Positions 1 to 11,351 of a stretch of 64,000 bases of DNA are shown here, piece after piece. Position numbers and translations under genes: made by a program. This DNA comes from Verticillium longisporum (lineage: Eukaryota > Ascomycota > Sordariomycetes > Glomerellales > Plectosphaerellaceae). The notes beneath the pieces are model-generated. The model was not told the DNA's origin, did no database searches, and saw nothing but the letters and a program-made list of their open reading frames with translations. The DNA is taken from contig JAETXT010000011.1 of NCBI GenBank assembly GCA_019188255.1, forward strand, positions 2,852,001-2,916,000, in the 5' to 3' direction. Each line of letters opens with the position of its first letter. Positions within the stretch are counted from its first letter, which is position 1.

Positions 1-1
1 G

Positions 2-512
2 CTCGAGATTCGCAAGTACTGCCCTGAGGTCCTCAGCCAGATTGAGGTCTGGGTCGACGGCGGCATCAAGCGCGGCACCGACGTCGTCAAGGCCCTGTGC
101 CTCGGTGCCACGGCCGTCGGCATCGGCCGCGGTGCGCTCTACGGTCTCGGTGCCGGTGGCCAGGCCGGTGTCGAGAGGACGTTTGAGAGTGAGCCCCTTG
201 CCTTCCATTTACTCCCCTTCTTCTTCTTCTTCTTCTCCTCCCCCTCCTCCTCACGTTCGTGCGCCCGAGGATACATGCTGACATTCACCACAGTCCTGCA
301 GGCCGAGATGGAGACGTGCATGCGCCTGCTGGGCGCGAAGACTGTGGCAGAACTCGGCCCAAGATTTGTGAGTAGTTACTTTTCTTTGGGCTCATGACCT
401 TGACAATACTAACGTTCCACTACAGATCAACTCCCGGATGGTCGAGAGGGATATCTACGATGGCGAGCCGGGGCTCGACAAGGGCGGCCTGTGGACAAAG
501 TCGAAGCTTTAG
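2..512 (+). CDS. CYB2: L-lactate dehydrogenase (cytochrome b2) family, 3' end only
   Basis: This is the C-terminal part of an FMN-dependent alpha-hydroxy-acid dehydrogenase; the gene begins left of the window. Three exons are visible: 2-188, 294-367 and 426-512, with GT-AG introns of 105 and 58 bp, joining to about 115 residues. The first exon carries the FMN-phosphate region of the TIM barrel ([15 protein letters not shown], then GIGRG). The following stretch, with [12 protein letters not shown], matches the end of the yeast Cyb2 barrel. In that family the enzyme oxidises L-lactate to pyruvate and passes electrons to cytochrome c in the mitochondrial intermembrane space. The heme (cytochrome b5) domain that separates Cyb2 from other FMN oxidases lies outside the window, so a glycolate or mandelate type enzyme is not excluded. 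The last exon is family-divergent tail sequence. Confidence 0.88.
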
Positions 513-1330
513 ATCTTGTATTGAACATAAATGCCATTTGCCGTTTCCCATGTTCGTTCGGCACTCATTTGGCGTGAGATTGAACTCAAGTCTGCATGCC
601 TCGGCTGCCTATTCGCGTATCGGTCCCACATCTTGGTCAGCGGCAACAGCCATGCCGATTCCATGGCGCATCTCTCCAGCCATCTATCCCAATAGACCTC
701 GCGCCCTTTGTCTCGTGCGATGATAGAAGGCTGACTCGCCTTGTCCGTGCAGACCCTAAATGTATAACGAATTACCGGACAGGTGTGACGAGTATATGGA
801 CTGCCTAGAACAGTTGACCAATAATCATCCATGTCAACAGGTTATTTGTCGATGTTGAGAGCACTCGCGATCGATGAAGATTCCGGATTCAGCCCAGTGG
901 CAGCATCAAACTGCACAGCTCAGGCATGCCAGCCTCATCCTGCGTATTGAGGCCTTCATTCAATTGAGTGTGACGAAGACGAAAGATCGTGCTGACCGCC
1001 AAACCATCCTCTGCAAAAGATCGTCTCGATCGCCCAGCCTAGGATCACCTCACAGCATCACCACCGTCATCGTCACTAAGTAGTGCGCCTAAATCGCGGT
1101 TACCGCTAGGCTGTGTTCGCTGGCGGTGCCTCAAATGCGCGGCAGTCCGACGTCACACAACTTGATCGCAGCCGCAGCTGACGGCAGGAACGTCAGCACT
1201 CTAAGACTGAGAGCTGCATATTAATAAACATGCCTTCTCCCCAGGCACCGAGTCTGCGAGATCACTCGATCACTTGAAGACTTTGAACGTTACCTCGATT
1301 CACCCCAAGGCGCATCCGAGACACAAAACC
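513..1330. other. Intergenic, no gene seen
   Basis: It holds the 3' flank of the lactate dehydrogenase gene and the promoter of the small downstream gene. An AT-rich TATA-like stretch (TATTAATAAA) lies near 1218, about 110 bp before the ATG at 1331. Open frames here are short and of odd composition. Confidence 0.6.
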
Positions 1331-1644
1331 ATGTTCGGCAGAGACGATAACCACAACTACACCGATGGCGCTGAGCCAAAGAAGTCCCTGTACCAGCGGT
1401 TCAAGGACCGTAAAAGGGCGGCGAAATCTCCGAGGCGGACGTGGCCAAGTACACGGGGATGAGCAAGGCGCAACTCGCGGAATGGGCCAAGGACCGACCA
1501 GGCGTCGGGGGCCAGCAAGCGGCCGGTAAGATCAACGCGGGGGGAGCGTCGGGTTTCGCTGGCATGAACGCTGCGGATGGGTACGCCATAGGGATTCGAG
1601 GCGAGGACGGGCCCACAGGTTTCCCAAGGAAGCACAGTCAGTAG
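1331..1644 (+). CDS. Small glycine-rich hydrophilic protein, frameshifted
   Basis: I do not recognise the family. The ATG at 1331 follows an AAAACC context and opens a lysine/aspartate-rich N-terminus (starts MFGRDDNHNY). After residue 27 the frame breaks at AAAA (1412-1415). One extra A there would join it to a downstream frame running to TAG at 1642-1644, giving about 104 residues. The second half is rich in Gly, Ala, Asp and Lys, contains the segments GGEISEADVAKYTGMSK and AAGKINAGGASGFAGMNAAD, and lacks membrane segments or a signal peptide. The sensible composition on both sides of the break suggests one real gene with a lost base rather than two tiny ORFs. A 25-bp intron could also bridge the frames but is too short to be credible. 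Function unknown; its low complexity and hydrophilicity are compatible with a stress-type protein, but that is inference. Confidence 0.55.
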
Positions 1645-4294
1645 TAGTAGACGAGTCGCTTCATGTTTGGTTGACGAGATCGGATCAGGTAAGAAGATGG
1701 TGTGGCGGATGGTCTCGTGCTTCACATGCGTTGTCGCTCTTGTGGTGCGTGTCGACGGATCACTGACTCGTCTGGCGTTGACAGAGGTCGAGAACGAGGG
1801 CAGCCGAGACGAACAGGATGGCGGATCGAGCAGCTGAACCACGGGCGGGCGAAGGCTGAGTATTTGTCACATGTCGAAGACAGGGCAAGACGAATTAAGT
1901 TTGGTCGTGTCGAGCCAAGCAAAGTGGAAGTGAGATATTGGTTGCTTGACCCATGTCGGGGAGAGCTTTCACGGTGGGAGGCGCCGTTGTGTAATGCCAC
2001 CCACCACAACGGGCAACCTCTGACCCGCAGGCAAGAGTGTTCGGGGGCGCTGCAGGGCGTAGGGCCTCAAGCAGGGAAGAGGGGCGGCGCCGGGCAGGAG
2101 GGGCAGGAGAAGGGGGGGGGTTACCAATTGTAGGAAGATAGCTAAGGTAAATGGAGGAAGGGCCTACCAGTAATAAGGAGCTCCACTCGGGGTGCACCTG
2201 GCCCATTTCGCCAAGTACAGGGCAGAAGATCCAAGATGTGCAGGCGACACCTGCTGCTGTTGCTGCTGTCGCTGTTGCCCATTGCCCGTTGCCCGTTGCC
2301 CGCTGGTCGAGCCTTCTTTCCCGGCTGGTCTCCCCGCAGCGGGTGTGCGGCACCTTCCCCATGTGCCATGCAAAGTAGCAAGACCAATTAATTGCTGGGC
2401 GCTCTCCTGCCCCTTGTCTGACCTGTCTGAGGCGAGATGCGCTAACCAGTGGGCCGACCAGCGTTGGGGAGCCAAGCAAAGCCCACTACCCGTTCCGCCC
2501 TTCCATCGTTCCATTCGAATCCTTCCCCTGCCCTTTTCTTGCGCCTCGAGCTCTACTCTTGTCTGCTTCGATTTTTGCCTCTGACTGTCCGCCACGGCGC
2601 TGTCACCGGCGTCTCCCAGTCTGTGCCATCCCGCTAGACTAACAAGTACTACAGTAGCACTAGGCACAAGGTTAGGGACCTGGTTTGCCCAGGCACCTTA
2701 CTCGTGAGGCCCTCCTCTACCTGTCTTTGGCCAGACTCCGAGACCACGATAGGCCCGATCCAAACCGTAGCCAATCTCGAATTTCGTCCAATGCCTCATC
2801 TCCGAACTCCGCCGCCTGGCCCTGATTTGCCCCTAGGCCTACCTTCTTCCTGGTCGACCTGCCCGCGCATTCAGATCTCGTGCCACCCTCTAGCCCGTCG
2901 CTCGCAGCGCGCGCAGTGCGCAACTCGCGTCTCCCGGATCTGGTGCCTTGCCCTGTCTGACCCATTTCTGCCCCCCCCCCCCGCTATCCTCCCCCCCTTC
3001 AGGTTTCTCATTGCGACTCCATCGCGAGACCCACGATCCCCTTCGGTTCTGCGCTCTTCGGGATCAGAATCCGCTTTACCCAGGACACATTGCTGTCCCT
3101 GCACACGGTCGAGTGGGCTCTGGATGGGCCCTTCAGCCCAACAAGAAAGATATCATTGTGTCCACAGTCCCCAGACTGGGCAGTATGGCCGGGCCATAGT
3201 TGTGGGCGACCCTCTTTGCCGATGTGTCGACCCTCCTTCCCCCCATTCTGCCGAACAACCTCCCCCTCACCGACACAAAGACTAAACTTGGGATCAACAT
3301 AGCAGCGTCAAAGGAACGCCACAGACACCTGTCGGCATGCAAAATTATCATGTGCTTCTTCACGAGATGCCGAGGGACTACTTAGTCAATACAGCCAGCA
3401 CTGACAGACAGCTTCTGTGCGCAACTGGCCCCCCCTGCGTCGTCTGCGCCGTCTGCAAAGTGACAGGGGTCTCGGCGGACGTTCCCTGCCACCCTGGCCC
3501 TTTGCGCAGGCAATAATGCGGGGGGATTGCTTGAAGATGGTGTCGAGCAGGTTCGGTGTGCTGCCCAATCGGGAAACCCATTCCCGGTCCTGTCTCGTGA
3601 GTGGATGGCAGTTGGTCAACGACCTTGCCCAATGCGAAGATGAGTGCGAACGACACGGGCAGAATGGGGCTAGGCGCCTCCTCCTGTCGCTCCTTTTCGA
3701 CCGTGTGTTGGCGCGCGTTGGTATGGTCGGGACAGCGGACGCCAGGTAAGACACGAGACACCAGACGAAAAAAAGTAGGCGAAAAAAAGAACAAGGCATG
3801 TGTCGTGCTTGTCTCCCCCCCTTCCACTTCACAGAAGCCCAGGAGCATGTGGCGATCATCAAGCTACTACGCACTACCAACACGGCCCTTGCACTTTCAC
3901 CTGCTACGTTGTACCCTTACAGTGACGGAACGTACCAGAGGCCTGACAGCAAGAAGCCCGTGCCTTTCTTTTCTTCTGATTTGGTAGGCAAGCAGGCACA
4001 TACAACACAAATCCAGCCAGGCGCCCCAGACGCATCCCCGTCCTACCCCGGATGGATCTCTGAAATCTCCTCGCAGTGCATACCCATCCTGTTGTTGCCA
4101 TCTAGATATTAAAGTCCCCCAAGGTCCCACCCCCTCTCATCTCGTTCTTCCCCTTCCTCCCTTGTCGTCCGTTTTTCCTTCACTGGGGCTTCCATCTGCG
4201 AGTACGAGACGCGAGTCCTGCTGTATCAATAATCACGACAACGTCAGCACATACTCACACATACCAGCTGTCTCATCGTCGAAACTCACACACA
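1645..4294. other. Long intergenic region
   Basis: About 2.65 kb without a convincing gene. It contains a TTGCCCG short tandem repeat (2273-2302), a C10 run near 2972 and many CT-rich tracts. Open frames up to 193 codons are low in complexity, rich in Pro/Ser/Arg, and show no domain. The last 200 bp are probably promoter and 5' leader of the DUF3712 gene. Confidence 0.55.
2273..2302. repeat. Short tandem repeat, TTGCCCG unit
   Basis: Four near-perfect 7-bp copies lie in a row in the spacer, next to a CTG-rich stretch. Confidence 0.7.
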
Positions 4295-5492
4295 ATGGCG
4301 GACAAGGTTCAGATGGCTCAGCATGAGCAGCCCATTGAGAAGCGTGGCAAGCGCAAGTCGTGCATGCGACACTGCGCCAAGTTCTGGTGGATTTACCTCC
4401 TGGCCTTCATCGCCATTGTTGTCCTTGTCGTCTGCTTGATGTAAGACGGGCTACCTGTTCTGCCGCGCCTCGCTAGCTCCGTTGCTGACCCTGTCACAGC
4501 ATCTTCGTGGCCATCCCCAAGATCGCCCAGAGCAAGCTGGACCACGCTGAGCTCACTGTTGATGGCATCATTGTCACCAAGACCGAGGAGGACAAGTTCA
4601 ACATGGCCATCAACTCGACCATCCGCTCCAAGGGCGGTGTCAAGGCCAAGATCGCCCCCTTCGCCGCCGTCATGTACCTCGAGGACATTGAGTCGCACAT
4701 CCCCTTTGTCCACCTCGACTTCCCCGAGACCGAGTCCGTCAAGATCCAGACCGTCAACACCACCCAGGAGGTCACGATTCCTGACATGGATGCCTTCACC
4801 ACCTTCAACACCTGGCTGCTCGGCAACGAGACCCTCCGCGTCACCGTTGAGGGCAAGACCCACGTCAAGGTCAACGGCATCTCCAGGAAGTACGGCGTCA
4901 CCTTCAAAAAGACCATGGAGCTCACCGGTACGTTAAGCCTGACCCTGCTATTTTCTGGGAGCGGAGAGAATAACTGACAAAACGTAGGCCTGAACCACTT
5001 CAAGGGTCTTGCCGTCACCTCGAACCGCGTCAACATTACCCACGACGACAACGGCGACAACTTCTTCGGCTGGGTTGACGTTCCTAACCCCTCCGTCTTC
5101 ACCATTGAGATTGTAAGTCTTTCCGACGTGTTTTCTTGGCTCCAGGAGAAGGCACCTGCTAACATCATCTTCAGGGCAACGCCTCCTTCCACACCTACTA
5201 CAACTCGTCCAACATTGGTACCGCCTTCCTTGACGACCTCTTCCTCTACCCCGGTATCAACAACGTCAGCATGCGCGCCAACATCAGCACCGCCCCCGTC
5301 GTCCGTGCCATGGGCTCCGAGCCTTCGTGCGACACCGGTATCGTCGACTTCCAGTTGGGTGGCCGTGACGTTTTCAACAACGGCGAGAACCTTGCCTACT
5401 TTGGCGACGCCCTCAGTGCCTCCAACCTCACTGTCCCCATTGAGTTGGCGACGGCCTTTGAGAGGGACATTGGTCTCACCTTTGAGTGCTAA
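4295..5492 (+). CDS. DUF3712 (LEA-2-like) single-pass membrane protein
   Basis: Four exons (4295-4440, 4500-4927, 4988-5112, 5175-5492) join in frame to 338 residues. A basic cytosolic N-terminus of about 30 residues (KRGKRK) precedes one strong transmembrane helix at about residues 32-55. The rest would be lumenal or extracellular and carries at least eight N-glycosylation sequons (for example NST, NTT, NET, NIT, NAS, NSS, NVS, NLT), as expected for secreted topology. The body resembles fungal DUF3712 proteins, a family related to LEA-2 beta-sandwich domains and found in plasma-membrane or vacuolar proteins of unknown function. Two cysteines (in EPSC and the final EC) could pair. The start is supported by the ACACACAATGG context and the following membrane anchor. 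Function not assigned. Confidence 0.85.
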
Positions 5493-6247
5493 ATCACTCA
5501 ATCGTCTGCCTGTAGTAGAAGATGTGCATATGTCTGTTTATTAATGAGGAGGAAACCTTGCATGTTTGGGACTATGATACCAGAAGAAGAAATTGACTCG
5601 TGGCTGTACCACCATTTACAACCCACTTGCTACTTGCTTGGTGATGTGATGGACTGTGGCAAAGTGTGTCTCTGTGCAAACATAGGGTTGTCAGTGTTAC
5701 CCCAGACTGGCAACCAGAGTTCCGGGATTGTCGGCGAGACATGGCTACATGGTCGGATAGGCTTGGGATTGCTAACGACTTTCGGCTGCCCGTTAGCGTG
5801 TCACGTTGGTCAGCCAGATCCGGTCGACTACGACACCCTGACGCAGCGCGCGCTGATCATCAACTGTTGATCGCGGCGCACCTCGGCCGCGCTTTGGTTC
5901 CGAGCACCACGGGTGCAACTGGAGCAGTGCGCACCGTCAAGCAAGAAGTCAAATTTCTGGTGAGCTCTCCCAATTTCCACCCTTCCCTGAGGCTACCCGT
6001 CCCATCATTTTATCACATCAGCTCAACGGGATTGTATGAGACAACAAGTCGCTCCGTGAAGCCGTTGATGCGTTGCGCATGCCCATGATCCGTAGATGCT
6101 CGTCCCGCACGCTATCAACGTCCTCGGCATGTCACATGTAAAAAAGAACACCAGATGCCTCATCCTGTGACCCTAGTCCCGGTGTATCCTATGCACACGA
6201 CATTCGTTCCTCGGGATTCCCCCCCTTTCTCCCCACACACCCTCCTC
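5493..6247. other. Intergenic, between converging genes
   Basis: Shared 3' flank of the DUF3712 gene (+) and the HCNGP gene (-). I see no gene. The right end is pyrimidine-rich on the + strand. Confidence 0.6.
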
Positions 6248-7147
6248 CTACCATGCCCCAGCTTTCCTCTTGCTACCCCTCAATCCCCCCGCCTCATTCC
6301 CGCTCGCCGGCGTGCCCCCACCACTGCTCGCTGCGACGAAATCGACCCCCGTCCGCTTCCCCGCGCTCCTCTCTGCCTCCCTCTCCTTCCTCGCCCTCTC
6401 CTGACTCAGCCGCAGCGGGCCCCGGAAAGCCCAGTCGGGAAACCCACGGCCTCGGCCGCCGTCGCCGTCACCGTCGGCAGCGGCCCCCGTGGGATCCCAC
6501 GTGCCGGCCGACAGCGTCGTGACGTACTGGGCGCGCGGGTCGTCATCGTGCCCGAGCCCGACAAAGCCGAGCAGCTTGTCCATGAGGGCCGGGTTGCGCA
6601 GCGCGGCCGAGGCCGTGAGCTTGGCGTTAAAGTGGACGCCCTTGCTGTTGAGGTCCAGGAACTGCTGCGTCTAGGCCGTCAGGGCCGGCGGCGGGGAGCC
6701 TGGCGGCGAGGGCGGTATGTCGAGGTTCGGCGTCGGCGGCAGCGTGAGGTCGCGGAGCAGGGCGCGCGAGGCGGTGTACGGGGAGGCTGGGCGGGCTGTG
6801 GCGGCGTGCTGCGGCGCCGAGGGCGAGGAGGGAGACTGGGAGGGCTCTGGGAGGTACGAGGGCGCGTCTGCGTCGGGGAGGGAGGGGCCTAGGGGCACGG
6901 AGTGTTGCTGGATGGGACCGATGGGCGGTTCCTCGGGGGCTGGGGCTTGTGGTTGTGGTGGTAATGAGGATGAAGGGGTTGGCTCTGGTTCTGTGGATTT
7001 GAAGGGCGCGTTGGCGGGTTCGGTCTGGTGAAATTGTGAGAAGCTGTTGTTGGGAGGGCCTTCGTGGAGATGACTTACCTTGACGGCCTCGACCTGGACA
7101 TTCTCTTCGTCGTCTTCATCACTGCTGTATCCGACCAGCAACGCCAT
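6248..7147 (-). CDS. HCNGP/SAP30BP family protein, interrupted by an in-frame TAG
   Basis: Exon 1 (7147-7079) encodes an acidic start, MALLVGYSSDEDDEE, which is characteristic of the HCNGP family. A 54-bp intron (7078-7025, GTAAGT...CAG) leads to exon 2 (7024-6248). Exon 2 has a Pro/Ser-rich linker, a conserved LLRDLTLPPTPNLDIPPSPP block, then the HCNGP core: FLDLNSKGVHFNAKL, AALRNPALMDKLLGFVGL and FPDWAFRGPLRLSQERARKERE. A TAG at 6673-6671 falls between the two conserved blocks in the same frame, with no usable intron to remove it. Ignoring the stop gives about 281 residues. The human relative is a nuclear regulator linked to transcription and, in later work, to splicing of short introns. 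The stop could be real inactivation or a base-call error; conservation on both sides favours a recent event or an error. The gene is head to head with PRP5. Confidence 0.8.
6671..6673 (-). other. In-frame stop codon inside the HCNGP coding region
   Basis: The minus-strand reading is GCC TAG ACG CAG CAG TTC between conserved blocks. A single substitution (for example to AAG) would restore an open frame. I found no GT donor upstream that would splice it out in frame. Confidence 0.8.
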
Positions 7148-7645
7148 TTTGAAGGGTCTCTTTGCGTCAGGATGGCCCCAGATTGATGATTTGAACGAGC
7201 CTCCGATGTTGAAATGATAAACCGACAAGGTGTTGTTACACGCAAAGTTGTCGTGTGAGACGGTCGTTGACATGAAGTCGAGTGTGAGAGATGCGCCACA
7301 GCAGGTAGGAAAGCCGCGCCCCACTCACTCTCCAGCCACTTCGGATCGTCTCCCAAAATTCAGGCAAGGCTCCACCAGTACCTAAACGTCACAGGTAAGG
7401 ACTCTATCGGAGGCTTCCATCACTCCTCCACCTTTGCAACCATACAAGTTCGCCGCCATCACTCCCCTCGCCATCCATCACCGGTCGCACCGGTATCACT
7501 CTCATCAGAGGGTTGCTAACTAGTATCACTCGACGCAACGGCCACCGCGCCCACGACCGGCACCTCCTAAGCAACCCCCCTTACCCAGAAGAAGCCTCCG
7601 AAGTAGCTCTCACCACCTGTCTCGCTGAGCCTCGAGAACCACATC
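7148..7645. promoter_or_regulatory. Divergent promoter region, HCNGP / PRP5
   Basis: The 498 bp between two outward-facing start codons must hold both promoters and 5' leaders. No defined element was recognised. Confidence 0.5.
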
Positions 7646-10600
7646 ATGGCTCGGACCAGGGACTCGCGCTCACCATCGCCTGCAGGAAGCCACCACAGCT
7701 CGAGACGTCGCAAAGATGATGATCGACGCGAAAGCCACCGCCGCGATGACGGACGCGACTACCGTCGTCGCGACCGCACCCGGAGCCCTGCCGACGTGAG
7801 AACACACCGCGGCCGCCGCGATGAGGACTTTTCTGACAGGACCCACGAGCAGCGCCGATACCGCGACCGCGACAGTGACCGCCGCCCACGCGATGACCGC
7901 GACGCCTACCGCCGCAGAGACCGCTCCGTAGATCGAGACGACGGCCGACGTCGACAGCGGCGGTCGCGCGAGAGGTACCCCGACCGCGAGCGCGATCGCT
8001 CCGCCGACAGACGAAGATACAGGGATGGCGACAGGGACAGGGACTACCGCCCACGCCGCGACGACTCGCGGGACCGCAACCGCGGGCGTCGGGAGGGTAC
8101 CGTCGAGTCGCAGCCTCGCAACAGACGTGACGGCAGCCGCCCACGAGGTGCCGCTGGCCCTTCCTCTGCCGGTGCAGCCGGCCATGAGACTGCGAAGCCC
8201 AAGCCTGCCACTGCTGCGCCCGCGCAGTCGGAAGCCGACAAGAAGGCCGAGCGCCTGGCGCGCCTCGAGGCGTGGAAGAAGAGCAGAGAGACCAAGAAGG
8301 AGACTGAGGTTAATCCGAGTCAGACTAGGGACCTCCTCGCCGAGATGGACCAAAAGTCGGTCGCCTCTCCAACCGTTGCGTCCCCCGCCGTCGCGTCGCC
8401 CTCCGTTGCCTCGCCGACGTCGCAAACCATGTCCGGGCCTGCGTCCCCTGCCCCCTATGCTGGCAAGTTTGATCCAAAAGCCATCGCCAAGAAGTCAGCG
8501 GCGTCGTCTCACAAACACGGTACTGCTAACGGCGTCCTGGGCGCTTTTGACGCCCAAGTCAGCAAGACGGCAGCTCCAGTGAAGCAGGACTCCAAAGGTA
8601 CGCATTCGCACCGTGCACCCTCGCCCGTGCAACCCACTGACGGCCATGGAACAGCATTCGCACTCCCGGCAAACCGCGGTAATATTAGCACGTTCGGGTT
8701 TAGCAAATCCAGCAATGAGAAACCTCAGGCCAAGCGAAAGCTCGTCCTCGACGAGGAAGACGACACCAAGAGGAAGCTGACCAAACTGCCTGCTCTCCCG
8801 CTCGAAGCCGACGATACCCCTACGCTGACCAAGACGAGGGTGATGATGGCGACTCGGACGGCGACATCTTCGCCGAGAACGAGGAAGAGGCCGCAGCAGC
8901 GGCCAGAGCGGCGCACGAGAGGCGTGAGCGAGAGATGAAGGTCGATACAGACGAGGCACCAGAAACGAACGGCACCACGGAGGAAAAAGCTGACGGCGAT
9001 GAGATGGAAGTTGATGCTACCAGCGCTGAGCCTTCGGCGCCAGTCGTTGAGGAGGTGCAGCCTGAGCCAGTGCAGGAGGAGCCTCAAGAAGTCATGAAGG
9101 TTGACGAAGAAGAAGAAGACGATGACGCCGATCCGCTCGACGCTTTCATGGCAGACCTACAAGAGACAGGATCGAGGCCGGCGCCCAAGGCAAGGACCAA
9201 GCCCGCTCCTGAACCAGAAGCTTACTACAGCGATGACGACTTTGCGTACAGGGACGAGGATCCCAACGCGAAGAATCCTTTGGCCGTCAAGCGCAAGAAG
9301 AAGGAGATCCCTATCGTCGACTACAGCAAGATTGAGTTTGAGCCCGTTCGCAAGAACTTCTGGACTGAACCCGCAGAACTGAGCGTCCTCACAGAAACGG
9401 AGACTAACGATCTGCGCCTCGAGCTAGACGGTATCAAGGTGTCTGGAAACGACGTTCCCAAGCCTGTCCAGAAATGGGCGCAATGCGGTTTAACACGGCA
9501 GACTCTGGACATCTTGGCCGATCTGGGCTATGAACGACCCACATCCATCCAGATGCAGGCCTTGCCATGTCTCATGTCGGGACGGGACGTCGTTGGCGTC
9601 GCGAAGACGGGTTCCGGCAAGACCATGGCTTTCCTTCTCCCCATGTTCCGGCACATCAAGGATCAGAAGCCCATCAGGGGTGACGATGGCCCCATCGGGC
9701 TCATCATGACGCCGACGCGCGAGCTGGCAGTGCAAATTCACCGCGACTGCAAACCGTTCCTCAAACCCATGGGCATGCGTGCCGTTTGCGCCTACGGCGG
9801 CGCGCCCATCAAGGACCAGATTGCTGACCTCAAGCGCGGTGCGGAAATTGTCGTCTGCACGCCGGGACGCATGATCGACCTGCTTGGTGCGAACCAGGGG
9901 CGAGTGACCAATTTGCGCCGTGTGTCCTATGTCGTCCTGGACGAGGCGGATCGAATGTTTGACATGGGTTTTGAACCTCAGGTCATGAAGATTTTTGCCA
10001 ACATGCGCCCCGATCGCCAGACCATCTTGTTCTCCGCGACAATGCCAAGGATCATCGATTCTCTGACCAAAAAGGTCCTCAAGTCGCCGGTGGAGGTCAC
10101 GGTCGGCGGCCGCAGTGTCGTTGCCCCTGAGATTACGCAAAAGGTCGAAGTGCTCGATGAGGGCGACAAGTTCTTCCATCTGCTCGGTCTTCTCGGCGAA
10201 CTTTACGAGGAAGACGAGGATGCTAGGAGTCTCATCTTTGTTGAACGCCAAGAAAAGGCAGATGACCTGCTCAAGGAGCTCATGACCAAGGGCTATCCGT
10301 GCATGTCTATCCACGGCGGCAAGGACCAAGTGGACCGAGACTCGACCATTTCTGACTTCAAGAAGGGCATTGTCCCCATTCTCATTGCGACATCTGTCGC
10401 CGCAAGAGGTCTGGACGTGAAGCAGCTGAAGCTGGTCGTCAACTACGATGCCCCCAATCATCTCGAGGACTATGTCCACCGTGCTGGACGTACCGGTCGC
10501 GCAGGTAACAAGGGAACGGCAGTCACATACATCACCAGTGAGCAGGAGAACTGCGCACCCGGCATCGCCAAGGCCCTCGAGCAGAGCGGCCAGCCGGTAC

Positions 10601-11351
10601 CAGAACGGCTCAACGAGATGCGCAAGGCCCACCGAGACAAGGTCAAGGCTGGCAAGGCCAAAGACACTTCTGGCTTTGGCGGCAAGGGCCTCGACCGACT
10701 CGACGCGGAGCGTGAGGCGGCGCGGCTGCGCGAGCGCAAGACGCACAAGGCCGAGGGCGACGACGACGACGAAAAGGAGGAAAAGCCGGCGGTCAAGGAG
10801 AAGGAAGAGGAGAAGCCGGCCGTGTCGATGATCCAGGCGGCCACGTCTGCCATCATGGCGCGAAGCACGGCGAAGCCCGACGGCGACGCCAAGGACAAGG
10901 AGTCGGCACAGGCCACGGGCCCCGGCGGCAAGCCCCTCGATAAGGTCAGCGCGGCCATCAGCGCCATCAACCAGCGCCTCGGCAAGGCGGGCCAGCTGCG
11001 CTCCGGCCAGCCCATTGACAACAAGGGCCCCGACGCCGGCGCGTACCATGCCACGCTCGAGATCAATGATTTCCCGCAAAGGCGAGGTGGGCCGTCACGA
11101 ACAGGACTAACGTTGCCAAGATTCTCGAGGCAACGGGCGTGTCCATCACGACCAAGGGCACCTTTTACCCGGCAGGTAAGGAGGTGCCGGCTGGCGCCGA
11201 CCCAAAGCTGTACATTCTCGTCGAGGGCGACACGGAAGTCGTGGTCGGCGCGGCCATGACCGAGCTGACCAGACTGCTCAGCGAGGGCGCGGTGGCGGCG
11301 GATACCGCGGACCGCCGTGCACCAGCGTCCGGGCGCTACAACGTTGTGTAA
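7646..11351 (+). CDS. PRP5: DEAD-box pre-mRNA splicing helicase Prp5, two frameshifts
   Basis: Prp5 is the ATPase that remodels U2 snRNP and checks the branch-site helix during pre-spliceosome assembly in the nucleus. The N-terminus (about 160 residues) is an Arg/Asp/Ser-rich RS-like region. An acidic segment ends in DPLDAFM near residue 497, the Prp5 signature known to contact SF3B1. The helicase core shows AKTGSGKT (about 652), PTRELA, DEAD (about 765), SAT in FSATMP, and [10 protein letters not shown] (about 945), followed by a charged C-terminus. The frame is broken twice: at CCCC 8817-8820 and AAA 11078-11080. One extra base at each would give a single protein of about 1235 residues, near the family size in filamentous fungi. 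Both flanks stay family-like, so these look like lost bases, not exons. No intron is needed. As printed, translation from the ATG would stop at 8938 before the helicase core. Confidence 0.92.
8817..8820 (+). other. Frameshift site 1 in PRP5 (CCCC)
   Basis: Frame passes from the RS-like N-terminus (reading GAC GAT ACC CCT) to a -1 frame encoding [13 protein letters not shown] and FAENEEEAA. One more C gives [13 protein letters not shown]. Confidence 0.8.
11078..11080 (+). other. Frameshift site 2 in PRP5 (AAA)
   Basis: After EINDFPQ the frame runs into unrelated sequence. One more A gives the continuation [17 protein letters not shown], then [16 protein letters not shown], the conserved end of Prp5, to TAA at 11349-11351. 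Confidence 0.85.

Noticed and set aside
4494..5501. 335-codon open frame on the - strand opposite the DUF3712 gene
   Set aside because: It crosses the introns of the + strand gene and has no family-like sequence.
6671..6779. An intron ending at the TAG in the HCNGP gene
   Set aside because: The only nearby GT (in GTACAC) would leave the wrong frame and delete the conserved LLRDLTLPPTPNLDIPPSPP block.
9490..11079. 529-codon open frame on the - strand opposite PRP5
   Set aside because: It lies wholly inside the conserved helicase core, has biased composition and no domain.
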